Source of the DNA: Streptomyces sp. NBC_00663
GTDB lineage: Bacteria > Actinomycetota > Actinomycetes > Streptomycetales > Streptomycetaceae
Assembly: GCF_036226885.1 (NCBI RefSeq)
Contig: NZ_CP109027.1
Location: 9,672,001-9,736,000 of the forward strand
Direction: 5' to 3'
DNA: 64,000 nucleotides
Both the position numbers and the translations under genes were made by a program. Shown piece after piece: positions 8,987 to 17,667 of the stretch. How positions within the stretch are numbered: the first letter of the stretch is position 1; every line of letters begins with the position of its first letter. Below the pieces are notes generated by a model, which was not told the origin of the DNA, did not search any database, and worked only from the letters and a program-made list of their open reading frames with translations.

Positions 8987-9569
8987 CGTCCTGTGCGGGG
9001 GCTTCCCTGTGTGCAGCGTCAGGTGTCACTCGCCCAGTAGGCGACTGCCGCGCGGGACAACGGCGTCTCGCGTGAAGGGCATTGATGGTCGGCGGCTCGG
9101 CCTTTTGCTCCACCTGTTGCGTTCGGGCATGCCCACGTCCTGGCGGACAATGAGGGGATCAGGACCGTACGACGATCGGCACGTTCTCGTCTCTGAACCG
9201 GATGAGCGACCTGTTGAGTGACTGGGGCCGACCGGCTACGGTGCTGCCGCGCAAGAGGGCCAGGAGGGCGTGCGGCTGTGGGGCACCCGCGTGCTCGTGT
9301 CGACACACTCGAATCCGCCGGGTCGTTGGGCAGCGACAGATGGAGATGTGCGCCGGGTTCCCGCGCGGTCAGTGCAGGGCCGTCGAGGCATGCTGGGGCC
9401 ACGTATGCGCGACACCGGCCTTGGCGGCGGTCGGTCAGGACAGAGTCGTACAGGTCGGTCGTTGGGCGGAATCTTGTCGGGCGTCCGCAGTGCCGCCGGA
9501 TCTCGTGGGCTGAACACACAAGACGGATCTCGCTCTGGCCGCGCGGCACGGCGCGGGCATCTCCATCAA
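8987..9569. other. region without a supportable gene
   Basis: No domain is recognisable on either strand. A short plus-strand stretch near 9525-9600 reads like protein (ALAARHGAGISINYGRF) and may be a remnant, but it cannot be assigned. Confidence 0.4.
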
Positions 9570-10772
9570 CTACGGCAGGTTCGGACGGGGTTGTGTCGTG
9601 AACTCGCCGTCACATTTCGGGCCCGGGTGAAACGGTGGTGGCAGCGGGGTGATGTGCCCGGCGTCCGTGATGGTGCCGACGCGCTCCTGAAGGGTGGGGT
9701 GGGGACGGCCGTCGAGCACGCGCGGTGCCGCGCAGAGCGTCAGCGACCGAAGGTAGCCGTCGGCGATCCACACACCGATCAGCGGCATGACGAAGGAGAG
9801 GGGCTGGCCCGCGAGAAGGCTCAGCACCACAGCCGCGGTCAGTACCGTGACCGGCGGATAGAGCAGGATGAAAGCCATGGTGGCCCGGGCGGTCCCCGAG
9901 CGGGAGGTGGACCTCTCGTTCCTATGGATCGCCGTACACGCCACGACGAAGATCGCCACAACCGCGCCCGCGCTCAGCGCGGCGTTGAAGCGCAGGTCGA
10001 CGGAGGCGAGTCCCGTGAGGCCTGACCAGGCGATCAGGTTCGTTCCGATCACGAGGGCGCCCGTCCACACGATGACCCGCCGGCCCGGCTCGGGGTGTCC
10101 GTCCTGGCCAGGGTCCAGGACGGACACGTCGGTGCCGCGCGGCAGCAGCCACAGGCACAGGGCAACGGAGATGATTCCCAGGCCCGCTCCCATGGCCGTG
10201 ATCAGGCGCCACGCGTTATCGACCGGCAGCGCGCCCGCCGTGTTCTGGGCGACGAATCCCGCGATGGGTATTCCCAGCGGAACTATGGCGAGTGAACGCC
10301 TGGCTCGGGTGGCTGCGTCCGCGCGGGCGCGCCTGCCTTGGGGGGCGGCGTTCTGGCGCGCGGTCCCGATCCTGGTGGCGGAGTCCTTGACGAGACTCAG
10401 GGTCAGTGGAAACGCGACGCCTGTGCCGATTCCGGCGAGCATGCTGAGAAGTCCCAGTTGCCAAGGGGCGGTTGCGAGCGCGCAAGCCCCGGACCAGAGC
10501 GTGAGCCACAGGAGTGCGGCGAGCGTCGCCTGCCGGAGCCCGAGGCGCCGGGCCAGCGCCACTGCGGCGTGGACGCCTGCCAGAACGCCCAGGCAGGCTG
10601 TGCTCCCGATCAGTCCCGCAGTGCTCGGTGACAGGTTCCAGCCGGGCTCGGTCTGCAGGGAATCGAGGAAGTTGGGGAACGCGACGAGCTGGTAACTCTG
10701 TGCGGCCATGAGAAACAGTCCGAGTGGAACCAGACTTCGGCCAACAGGGGGTGTGACGGTGTCGGACGGCAT
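9570..10772 (-). CDS. MFS transporter
   Basis: About 400 residues from the ATG at 10772, chosen because GGAGG lies 6 nt ahead; the upstream part of the open frame is not protein-like. About 12 hydrophobic segments are visible, with a polar central loop after TM6 (RIGTARQNAAPQGRR) and glycine-rich GIGTGVAFPLTLSLVKDS in TM4-TM5. It lacks a clear drug-efflux motif, so an uptake carrier for organic acids is possible. A single perfect GTCCT-N7-AGGAC palindrome lies about 200 bp upstream (10972), linking it to the catabolic regulon. The last 40 residues are proline-rich and may be read-through beyond an older stop. Confidence 0.75.
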   Translation of the reverse strand: MPSDTVTPPVGRSLVPLGLFLMAAQSYQLVAFPNFLDSLQTEPGWNLSPSTAGLIGSTACLGVLAGVHAAVALARRLGLRQATLAALLWLTLWSGACALATAPWQLGLLSMLAGIGTGVAFPLTLSLVKDSATRIGTARQNAAPQGRRARADAATRARRSLAIVPLGIPIAGFVAQNTAGALPVDNAWRLITAMGAGLGIISVALCLWLLPRGTDVSVLDPGQDGHPEPGRRVIVWTGALVIGTNLIAWSGLTGLASVDLRFNAALSAGAVVAIFVVACTAIHRNERSTSRSGTARATMAFILLYPPVTVLTAAVVLSLLAGQPLSFVMPLIGVWIADGYLRSLTLCAAPRVLDGRPHPTLQERVGTITDAGHITPLPPPFHPGPKCDGEFTTQPRPNLP

Positions 10773-10971
10773 GCCGGCCTCCAGATGGGGAACGGAAGGA
10801 AGGGACCAGCGCCCGGGATGGAACCGGGGCCGCGGTTGCGGGGATCTCGCGGGCGGATGTCTTCTGCCGAATGCCGGGAGCGCGTCGGCCGTGATTCGGC
10901 GGCGTCGAGTCATGCGGGTTATGGCAAGAGCAGTGCGCGCCGTCGGAGACCCTCGCGCCCCACCAGCGAAC

Positions 10972-10988
10972 GTCCTGATAGGCAGGAC
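10972..10988. promoter_or_regulatory. GTCCT-N7-AGGAC palindrome upstream of the MFS gene
   Basis: GTCCTG-atagg-CAGGAC, a perfect inverted repeat followed by AT. It immediately follows the stop of the small membrane protein gene and lies about 200 bp before the MFS start at 10772. It is a single site; no second copy lies at plus or minus 21 bp. Confidence 0.5.
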
Positions 10989-10989
10989 A

Positions 10990-11466
10990 TCATGCCGTCA
11001 GCTTCGGGGCGTCGCCGTTCAGGGGCAGGGCGCGGTGGTAGGCGGCGACGGCCAACGCGGCGACCGCGACGTGCATGAGCAGCAGTCCGATGATCCCGGC
11101 GGCATCGGCGTGCGGAATGTAGTCGCTGACGAGCATCAGCAGGTCGGGGACGAAGGAGATGACCACGATGGCGGGGACCAGCCAGGACAGCAGGGTGCGC
11201 GGCCGGGCCGTCCACCGGCGGATCACCGCCCATCCCACTGCGCCGATGATGACGCCCAGGACAGTGAAGGTGACGTACGGGCCGGGCTGAAGGGGCTCGA
11301 AGTCGTCGGAGGCTCCGGCCGCCCGGGAGACCAGGGCGATCAGCGCGTCGGCGACGATCGCGGCCACGGTTCCCGCGATCAGCCATCCCGAGGCGGCGGC
11401 CCGGCTGGGCGCGGAGCGTATGGACCGCGCCGGTGCAGGGGTGGCGGAGGAAGGCGTGGTGGACAT
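10990..11466 (-). CDS. small four-helix membrane protein (DUF6069-like)
   Basis: 158 residues from the ATG at 11466, preceded by GAAGGAG. Four hydrophobic segments are evident (GWLIAGTVAAIVADALIALV; YVTFTVLGVIIGAVGWAVI; LLSWLVPAIVVISFVPDLLML; AGIIGLLLMHVAVAALAV) after a polar 25-residue N terminus. The pattern matches actinobacterial DUF6069 proteins, whose function is unknown. It lies 230 bp after the aldehyde dehydrogenase gene and may be transcribed separately. Confidence 0.75.
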   Translation of the reverse strand: MSTTPSSATPAPARSIRSAPSRAAASGWLIAGTVAAIVADALIALVSRAAGASDDFEPLQPGPYVTFTVLGVIIGAVGWAVIRRWTARPRTLLSWLVPAIVVISFVPDLLMLVSDYIPHADAAGIIGLLLMHVAVAALAVAAYHRALPLNGDAPKLTA

Positions 11467-11695
11467 GGGAAGACTCCTTCGGTGACGGGTGGTCGGCCGC
11501 TTGGGCCCTGTGTTCCGCCCGGGCGTCGGCCGGTTTTCGGAAGCGGCTGTCTGCACCACCCGTCACCTACAGGGCATGTGCGGGTTCAAGAGTCGGATCG
11601 ACTACGGGAACGTGTACTGGGCCGGACCCACCGTGGGACTGGTCGCACAGGAAGGGCTCCGCACTTCGAGGGGATTGGCAGACATCGGCTGCTCA

Positions 11696-13105
11696 TCAAC
11701 CGCGCACGACGTGCAGCACCTTGGTCTCGGTGTAGGACAGCAGGCCGGCCAGTCCGCCGGCCACGCCGAGGCCACTCCACTTGTGCCCGCTGAAAGACAC
11801 GCCCGGTGCCGGCATGCCGTGCGTGTTGACCCAGGAGGTCCCGCATTCCAGCCGGGCCCCCACCGTCGCGGCCCGCTCCGGGTCCGCGCTCCACACCGAG
11901 CCGTCGAGCCCGAAGTGCGTACCGTTGGCCCGGGCCACCGCCTCTTCGACGTCGTCGTACGGGATCACCGGCAGAACGGGCCCGAACTGTTCCTCGTCGA
12001 CGACGCGCACCCCGTCCTCGACATCCCTCAGGATGGTCGGCGCGAAGAAGTAGCCGTCACCGTCCAGGCGCCGGCCTCCGGCGACCGCGGTGGCACCGCC
12101 GGCCAGCGCGTCCGACACCAGCTCCTGGACCCTGGCGAACTGCGGCGCGGTGGCGAGCGGTCCCATCTGGACGCCGAGCATGCCGTCGCCCACTTCGACC
12201 GACCGTGCCCGGTCCGCCAGGGCGTCGACCACCTCGGTGTACCGGGCGCGTGGTACGTAGAGACGTTTCAGCGCCATGCAGATCTGCCCGCAGTTGACGA
12301 ACGCGCCCCAGAACAACTTGTCGGCCATGGCGTCGAGGTCGACGTCGTCGAGGAGGATGCCCGCGTCGTTGCCGCCCAGCTCCAGGGTGATGCGCTTGAG
12401 GTCCGGCGCGGCCGACGCCGCCACGTGCTTTCCGGTGGCGACCGAACCCGTGAACGTCACCTTGCGGACCAGGGGGTGTTCGGCGAGCCGTGCACCCAGC
12501 GGGTCCCGGCCGCTGATGACGTTCAGCACGCCCGGCGGCAGCACGTCACGCAGAACGACTCCGAGTGCGAGCGAGGACAGCGGCGTGAAAGGAGACGGTT
12601 TCAGTACCACCGTGTTGCCCGCCAGCAGAGCCGGCGCGCATTTCATCGCGGCCTGGATCAGCGGGACATTCCACGGGGTGATCGCCGCGACCACGCCCAT
12701 GGGCTGGTGCAGCACCTCGATCCGCTCCTCGTCGTCGTCCCGGATCACCTCCCTGGGCACGTCGAGGGCGGCCGTGCCCCGCAGGGTCATCGCGGTCACC
12801 ATGACCTCGAAACGGGCATCGGCCACAGGCTTGCCCTGCTCCATCGTGAGCAAGGTGGCGAGTTCTTCGGCGCTCTCCTCGATGCGTGCGGCCGCGGCCA
12901 GCAGCGCGCTGCGGCGAGCGTCGATGTCGTCGCGCCAGAGCGGGAAGGCGTCGGCGGCGGCTTGCACCGCGTCGTCCAGCTGGGCCGGTGAGCAGTCGGG
13001 TGCCTGGGCGAACACCCGGCCGGTGGCGGGGTTGTGCACCCCGAAGGTATCGACGGTGTGGACGTCTTTGCCGCCCACTGTCATCGGCTGGTTTTGCTCG
13101 GACAC
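11696..13105 (-). CDS. NAD(P)-dependent aldehyde dehydrogenase
   Basis: 469 residues, full ALDH length. The Rossmann cofactor region precedes the general base Glu in LELGGND (E242) and the nucleophile Cys in NCGQIC (C276). The protein ends with the usual GTSWVNTHG and SGHKWSGLG motifs. Last gene of the oxygenase operon, 99 bp after the M24 gene. It would oxidise an aldehyde such as the one released by a stilbene- or carotenoid-cleaving enzyme, encoded divergently at 17668. A frameshifted remnant of a close relative lies at 19228. Confidence 0.93.
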   Translation of the reverse strand: MSEQNQPMTVGGKDVHTVDTFGVHNPATGRVFAQAPDCSPAQLDDAVQAAADAFPLWRDDIDARRSALLAAAARIEESAEELATLLTMEQGKPVADARFEVMVTAMTLRGTAALDVPREVIRDDDEERIEVLHQPMGVVAAITPWNVPLIQAAMKCAPALLAGNTVVLKPSPFTPLSSLALGVVLRDVLPPGVLNVISGRDPLGARLAEHPLVRKVTFTGSVATGKHVAASAAPDLKRITLELGGNDAGILLDDVDLDAMADKLFWGAFVNCGQICMALKRLYVPRARYTEVVDALADRARSVEVGDGMLGVQMGPLATAPQFARVQELVSDALAGGATAVAGGRRLDGDGYFFAPTILRDVEDGVRVVDEEQFGPVLPVIPYDDVEEAVARANGTHFGLDGSVWSADPERAATVGARLECGTSWVNTHGMPAPGVSFSGHKWSGLGVAGGLAGLLSYTETKVLHVVRG

Positions 13106-13204
13106 GGTGTCTCCTGGAGTGAGGGGCGGCGAGTGCCGTCAGGAATGTGAGGAGCGTGGTGGTGATATCAGGGCGTACCGCGGGCGGAACCGGTCGCGGT
13201 CCCG

Positions 13205-14440
13205 TCAGGACACGACATGCATGCGGCAGGGAACGGTGTTGAGCTCGTCCGGTCCGTTCTCGCCCACGACGACGGTGCCGCCGATGTTGACGCGGTGCTG
13301 TCCCGTACAGGCGTTGGGTTCGAAAGCGAACGCCATGCCGGGGACGAGTTCCAGGTCGGAGATCGGCTCGACGGTACGGAAGACACGGCGGCTGTCCTGG
13401 CCGGGGATCTGTTCGGCGTTCAGCGCGATGTGCCCCGCGAAGGCCGCGGGAGTGAGACTGTGCACCAGGGGGGTCATGTTGTAGTGGCCGGCCTTCAGGA
13501 GGGGCTCGCTCATGGCCCGGGCGACGTCGAGGAAGGCGGCTCCCGGACGCAGGGCCCTGAGGCCGGCGTCGTAGCAGTCCCGGGCGACGTCGTGGAGCGT
13601 GTGCAGCACCTTCGGTACCGGCTCGACCGCGACGGACATCTGGACCTGAGTCTCGAACCCGCCGTAGCACGACATGATCTCGGCCTGGACCAGGTCGCCG
13701 GGCTGGACTGTCCGGGAGGGGCCGCCGGCGTAGGTCCAGTAGGGCGGCGCCCAACCCGGGTCGTCCGCGCCGACACTCATGATGACGTGGGGGTAGGTGG
13801 TGGTGCACGAGTTGCGGTGGAGGACCTCCACGGCTGCCGCGTAGATCTCGGCCTCGCGCACGCCGGGCCGGATCATCTCCAGCATGGTCTGGCAGGCTTC
13901 CTCGGCCGCCTGGGCGGCGAAGCGGACCAGTTCCAGTTCCTGCGGCGTCTTGGGCAGCATCGTCTGGGCGAAGTCGAGGGACACGTCCTCGAAGTCGGCC
14001 TCGGGCAGGTTGTTGAGGACGTAGTCCCACATCATGTGGGTGATGAGGCCCTCCATTTCCCCCGCCGAGCTCCCGGTCATGCCGACCACACCGACACGAC
14101 TGGACGTCAGTCCCTCTTCGGTGAGTGCCTGGACCACCCCGCGGCCGAACGGACCGACGCGTACATCGTCGATCCAGAAGCGCACATCCCGCATGTTCGC
14201 GGCCAGGCGGCGGGTGTAGCGGTGGTGGGTCCAGGTGAGGTGAACGGGGTCGCGTTCGGCGAAGAAGACGACGACGCCGTCGAGGACCTCGTTGGCGAGG
14301 TAACCCTCGTACCGTTCGCGGCCCTTGAGGCCGAAGACGAGCAGACAGTCGAGGTCCTTGTCCCGCATGAAGTCACGTGTGCGTTGCCAGCGCAGTTCGC
14401 GGGCGGCGAAGGGAAGGACGGGGTACTGTTTCGCGGTCAT
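13205..14440 (-). CDS. M24 (creatinase/aminopeptidase P) fold protein with altered metal ligands
   Basis: 411 residues: creatinase-type N-terminal domain (about 1-165) and pita-bread C-terminal domain (about 170-411). The start overlaps the Rieske stop by 4 nt. M24 peptidases bind two metals through D, D, H, E, E. Here the first Asp position is Glu (QAEIMSCYGG, E254) and the second region reads ETQVQMSV without Asp; H337, E374 and E394 look conserved. The protein may therefore not be a peptidase. Non-peptidase M24 members include creatinase, ectoine hydrolase and the DMSP lyase DddP. Its place among oxygenase genes suggests a hydrolytic or lyase step in the same pathway. Confidence 0.85.
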   Translation of the reverse strand: MTAKQYPVLPFAARELRWQRTRDFMRDKDLDCLLVFGLKGRERYEGYLANEVLDGVVVFFAERDPVHLTWTHHRYTRRLAANMRDVRFWIDDVRVGPFGRGVVQALTEEGLTSSRVGVVGMTGSSAGEMEGLITHMMWDYVLNNLPEADFEDVSLDFAQTMLPKTPQELELVRFAAQAAEEACQTMLEMIRPGVREAEIYAAAVEVLHRNSCTTTYPHVIMSVGADDPGWAPPYWTYAGGPSRTVQPGDLVQAEIMSCYGGFETQVQMSVAVEPVPKVLHTLHDVARDCYDAGLRALRPGAAFLDVARAMSEPLLKAGHYNMTPLVHSLTPAAFAGHIALNAEQIPGQDSRRVFRTVEPISDLELVPGMAFAFEPNACTGQHRVNIGGTVVVGENGPDELNTVPCRMHVVS

Positions 14441-15822
14441 GCCCCTACCCCCTCGGTCGCGTCGACGAGATCGCGCTCCAGGATCCGGGGATCGGCGCCC
14501 GCCGCCTCTGCCACGTCGCGGTAGTACTGCAACCAGTCGGTGCCCTCGGGGACGTGACCGCCGCCGGCCATGAGGCCGCGGGTGAGTTCGGTGTCGTCCA
14601 GGGTGGCCGGGAGGTCCCCGGTTGTTGCGTAGGCGTCGACGGCCTTCATCAGGCGCCGCCGTGTCCGGCTGATCATCAAGTCCGAGGCGGACAGGTGCTC
14701 GTAGGTTCGGTCCACGACTGGTCCCATGCTTTCAGTGATCATCTTGTCCTGGATCTGGATACCTTGCACGCCGGTGTAGTTGCCCTTCGCCTGGGCGTCC
14801 CGGTCGAGGAAATAGTTGTTCTCCTCGGACGGGGTGAGCCGCCATCTGCCGTACCATTCCTGGTCGTTGTTGGGCTGGAGCAGGTCGGCCATGCGGACCT
14901 TGACACCCGGCAGCTCCCCGACGCCGGCGTGGAACGCCGACCTGCCGTCCATCAGCGCTCTGGGCCGGCTGAGCTGGAAGATCATGGAGTGGGTGTCGTC
15001 CATCGGCAGCCAGAACCGCACGACGGGCTCTTCGACCTCGAAGGGGTTCTGGCCGGGGATGGTCCAGGACGGCAGCAGCTGCTGGGTGTAGTGCCAGTAG
15101 TCGGGGGCGAAGCTCTCCGGCCTGCGGTGGCCCTCCATGGTGCCCCCGGCCGTGTTGACGACCTTGGTCTCCACGGCCCTGCCACTGGTGACCCACTTGA
15201 GGACGAAGTGCTCGCCGACGTCCTCGGGGTCATGGCCGCCGTGGTGGAGGAAGGCGAGATGGGCCGCGTCGATGTCCCCCTCCATGCCCTGGAGCCAGTT
15301 GCACTCGCGCAGCCACATCTGGATCTCCAGCTCCTCGTCATCGGCGACCACGCCGATCACGGGCAGCGGCGGCGGGGTCTCGCGTGACCCCATGTAGATC
15401 CAGACGAGGCCGTTGCGTTCCTGCACCGAGTAGGCCTTGGCGCGCACACGGGTGGGCACGCGTCCTCCCGCACTGCTCGGAATGTCGGTGACGCGGCCCT
15501 CCACGTCGAACATCCAGCCGTGGTAGGAGCAGCGCAGCCCGCCGTTCTCGTTGCGGCCGAAGAACAGGGAGGCGCAGCGGTGCGGACAGCGGTGGTCGAA
15601 GATGCCCATCCGGCCGCCGCTGTCGCGGAAGCCGACGAGGCGCTCGCCCAGCGCCATCAGGCGGATCGGGGCGCCATCGGCCTCGAACTCGGAGGACCGG
15701 GCTATCGGCAGCCAGAACTGGCGGAAGAACTCTCCGGTCGGACTGCCGGGGCCGACTTGTGTCAGCTTGGCGAAGGGGTCGGTCATGGAGCGATCCGTCT
15801 CTGTACGAGGTCGATGGTTCAT
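14437..15822 (-). CDS. Rieske 2Fe-2S ring oxygenase (phthalate/vanillate type)
   Basis: 461 residues from the ATG at 15822, which has GGTGA six bases ahead and follows the upstream stop by 5 nt; an ATG at 15786 is an alternative. The Rieske centre is CPHRC (C79, H81) plus CSYHGW (C98, H101). The mononuclear iron site lies in NWLQGMEGDIDAAHLAFLH (H188, H193 and a downstream Asp). The layout matches the homotrimeric phthalate 4,5-dioxygenase/vanillate O-demethylase class. No reductase gene is in the operon; the VanB-like reductase at 53407 is the only candidate in the window, far away. Confidence 0.9.
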   Translation of the reverse strand: MNHRPRTETDRSMTDPFAKLTQVGPGSPTGEFFRQFWLPIARSSEFEADGAPIRLMALGERLVGFRDSGGRMGIFDHRCPHRCASLFFGRNENGGLRCSYHGWMFDVEGRVTDIPSSAGGRVPTRVRAKAYSVQERNGLVWIYMGSRETPPPLPVIGVVADDEELEIQMWLRECNWLQGMEGDIDAAHLAFLHHGGHDPEDVGEHFVLKWVTSGRAVETKVVNTAGGTMEGHRRPESFAPDYWHYTQQLLPSWTIPGQNPFEVEEPVVRFWLPMDDTHSMIFQLSRPRALMDGRSAFHAGVGELPGVKVRMADLLQPNNDQEWYGRWRLTPSEENNYFLDRDAQAKGNYTGVQGIQIQDKMITESMGPVVDRTYEHLSASDLMISRTRRRLMKAVDAYATTGDLPATLDDTELTRGLMAGGGHVPEGTDWLQYYRDVAEAAGADPRILERDLVDATEGVGA

Positions 15823-15827
15823 CCGGA

Positions 15828-16181
15828 TCACCAGGCGCGTGCGGGCCCGACCAGGTTCATCCCGTCCAGCGGATACAGGTCGCTGACCTCTGGGGTGGCC
15901 CATCCGAGGTCGACCGGGTGAGTGACCTCGGCGAAGGTCAGGGCGAGCTCGAAGAGGGCCTGCTCCCGCGGGGGCATGTCGTCGAGGGGGAAGGCGTTGA
16001 GATGGTTCACCACCGCTTCGATACGGGGGAGCATCGCGGTGCTCAGCTCGCGCAGGTCCTCGATGTCGGCAGCGGCCATCGCCTCCATCCGCTCCTGTGC
16101 GTCGCGCAGGCGCCACCGCTCCAGGAAGCGCTCCAGGTCGGCAAATCCTTCGGGAAGTCCGGCTTCCGTGGAGAGCTCCAT
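15828..16181 (-). CDS. small helical protein of the Rieske operon, unknown function
   Basis: 117 residues, starting ELSTEAGLPEGFADLERF. The start overlaps the upstream Rieske stop and its own stop lies 5 nt before the next Rieske gene, so it is translationally coupled on both sides. It is acidic and mostly helical, with no membrane segment, signal peptide or cysteine. I do not recognise the family. It does not resemble the alpha+beta cone-fold small subunits of ring-hydroxylating dioxygenases. Position between two Rieske genes suggests an accessory or assembly role. Confidence 0.75.
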   Translation of the reverse strand: MELSTEAGLPEGFADLERFLERWRLRDAQERMEAMAAADIEDLRELSTAMLPRIEAVVNHLNAFPLDDMPPREQALFELALTFAEVTHPVDLGWATPEVSDLYPLDGMNLVGPARAW

Positions 16182-17413
16182 CACTTGTCTCCGATCAGTT
16201 CGTCGATGAGTCCGTAGCGGTGCTGGAGCGCGAACTCCTGCAGGGAGAGGTAGATGTCGCTGATGGCACCCGACTCGAGGCCGCTCTGCACGTCTTCCAT
16301 GGCGGCCAGGTCCTCCCGGGACACCGTGTACTGCAGGGCACGCGAGTATGCCTGGGCCAGGCGGTCGCCGGCGTGCCGGGCCTTGCGGCCGTAGACGTCG
16401 AAGACGACGCGCGTGTGGTTGCGGTCGATCGGCCAGACCGTAACGGTGCTGTACCAGTGCGAGCCGTTGAGGATGGCCACGTTGGGGAACTGCCACACGA
16501 TGTCGAAGAACCAGGGGTGGTGGCGGGTGCGGTTCACCGCCGGCGGCAGCATGGAGAAGTCGGTCTCGACCGCCGGGGTCTGCTTGTACCCGAGGTCGTA
16601 CAGGGCACCTTCGACGGGCGGGCTGACGTAGTCGGGATTGGACGGGTTGCTGGAGCGGATGTGGCGGTCGTACACGTCGACGACGGGCTTGTGCCGCATC
16701 GGGTTGCTCTTGCCGGCCAGCTTCGGCTGGGTGCGCCGATGCAGGAAGACGGTGTGGTACCCCTCCGAGAAGGCGTCCATGGCGACGTTCCAGTTGGCCC
16801 GGACGTCGATGGACCAGCAGCTGACCTTCTCCATCTCGCTGTAGTAGCCGTCGAATCCCTCGGCGAGCTCCCCCAGCCAGTCGTCGAGCGGCTCGGGGTT
16901 GTCGCTGAAGTTGGCGTAGATGAGGCCCGACCGGACCTCCACGCGGATCGGCACCAGTCCGAGGCGGGACTTGTGGACGGAGCGGAACTGCTTCTCGTCC
17001 GGCACCGAGCGCAGCTTCCCGTCGCCGGTGTATGACCAGCCGTGGAGCCAGCAGGTGTGCGCGGACGACGTTCCCTCGGCGAAACCGCAGTCCGTGGGGA
17101 TCACCTTCTTGCCGCGGTGGCGGCACACGTTGTGGAACGCACGCACTTCCCCGTCCCGGCCCCGCTGGACCAGCACAGAGATGTTGAAGGTGGGCACGTC
17201 CAGGACGTAGTAACTCCCCGCCTTAGGAAGGTCGTTGACGTTTCCGACCAGGAACCAGGACGGACGGAAGACCTTCTCGACGACTGCGTCGTGGTACTCC
17301 TGCGTCAATTTGTCCTTGACGGACACGACGTCACGCAGGCCGGCGAACGGGTTGGGCGGGGGCGGGGTCCCGTCGGCGCGTGGGGGAGCAGGGCTGACAG
17401 CGGCTTCAGACAT
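16181..17413 (-). CDS. Rieske 2Fe-2S aromatic ring-hydroxylating oxygenase, alpha subunit
   Basis: 410 residues. The Rieske motif is CRHRGK (C97, H99) and CWLHGW (C121, H124). The catalytic site is in NWNVAMDAFSEGYHTVFLH (D213, H220, H225), the pattern of the RHO alpha-subunit family. First gene of the oxygenase operon, 255 bp from the divergent carotenoid oxygenase; paired GTCCT-N7-AGGAC sites overlap its start region. It is distinct from the second Rieske enzyme of the operon, so the pathway probably has two oxygenation or demethylation steps. Confidence 0.92.
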   Translation of the reverse strand: MSEAAVSPAPPRADGTPPPPNPFAGLRDVVSVKDKLTQEYHDAVVEKVFRPSWFLVGNVNDLPKAGSYYVLDVPTFNISVLVQRGRDGEVRAFHNVCRHRGKKVIPTDCGFAEGTSSAHTCWLHGWSYTGDGKLRSVPDEKQFRSVHKSRLGLVPIRVEVRSGLIYANFSDNPEPLDDWLGELAEGFDGYYSEMEKVSCWSIDVRANWNVAMDAFSEGYHTVFLHRRTQPKLAGKSNPMRHKPVVDVYDRHIRSSNPSNPDYVSPPVEGALYDLGYKQTPAVETDFSMLPPAVNRTRHHPWFFDIVWQFPNVAILNGSHWYSTVTVWPIDRNHTRVVFDVYGRKARHAGDRLAQAYSRALQYTVSREDLAAMEDVQSGLESGAISDIYLSLQEFALQHRYGLIDELIGDK

Positions 17414-17417
17414 ATGA

Positions 17418-17455
17418 ACTCCATAAGTTAGGACGCTAGTCCTGTCACATGGGAC
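17418..17455 (-). promoter_or_regulatory. paired operator at the Rieske operon start
   Basis: On the plus strand GTCCT-N7-GGGAC (17439-17455) and, 21 bp to the left, a degenerate site whose right half AGGAC (17430-17434) is intact while its left half (17418-17422) is not. The 4-nt spacer between sites equals that at 17599, 4443 and 28486. The pair touches the start region of the gene beginning at 17413, consistent with repression. Confidence 0.6.
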
Positions 17456-17598
17456 CGTATGGGAAAGGATGCCTGCCTGGCAAGCGAAGTGGCCTGGGAC
17501 GCCTTTTCCTGCAGGCGGGTGGGCTGCGCCTGGCCCTCCGGGGTGCGCTCCCGGCCCGACTTGACCTCTTCGTGGTGCGGTTATACGGTCCCTTTAGT

Positions 17599-17636
17599 GT
17601 CCTAAGTTTACGGATTCAAGTCCTAACTATCAGGAC
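17599..17636 (+). promoter_or_regulatory. paired operator before the carotenoid oxygenase gene
   Basis: GTCCT-N7-CGGAT (17599-17615) and GTCCT-N7-AGGAC (17620-17636) start exactly 21 bp apart with a 4-nt spacer. They lie 32-69 bp before the ATG at 17668. The right site is a perfect 5-bp-arm palindrome followed by AT. Confidence 0.65.
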
Positions 17637-17667
17637 ATGCTCAGGTGTACGAGAAGGAGGAGCCTCC

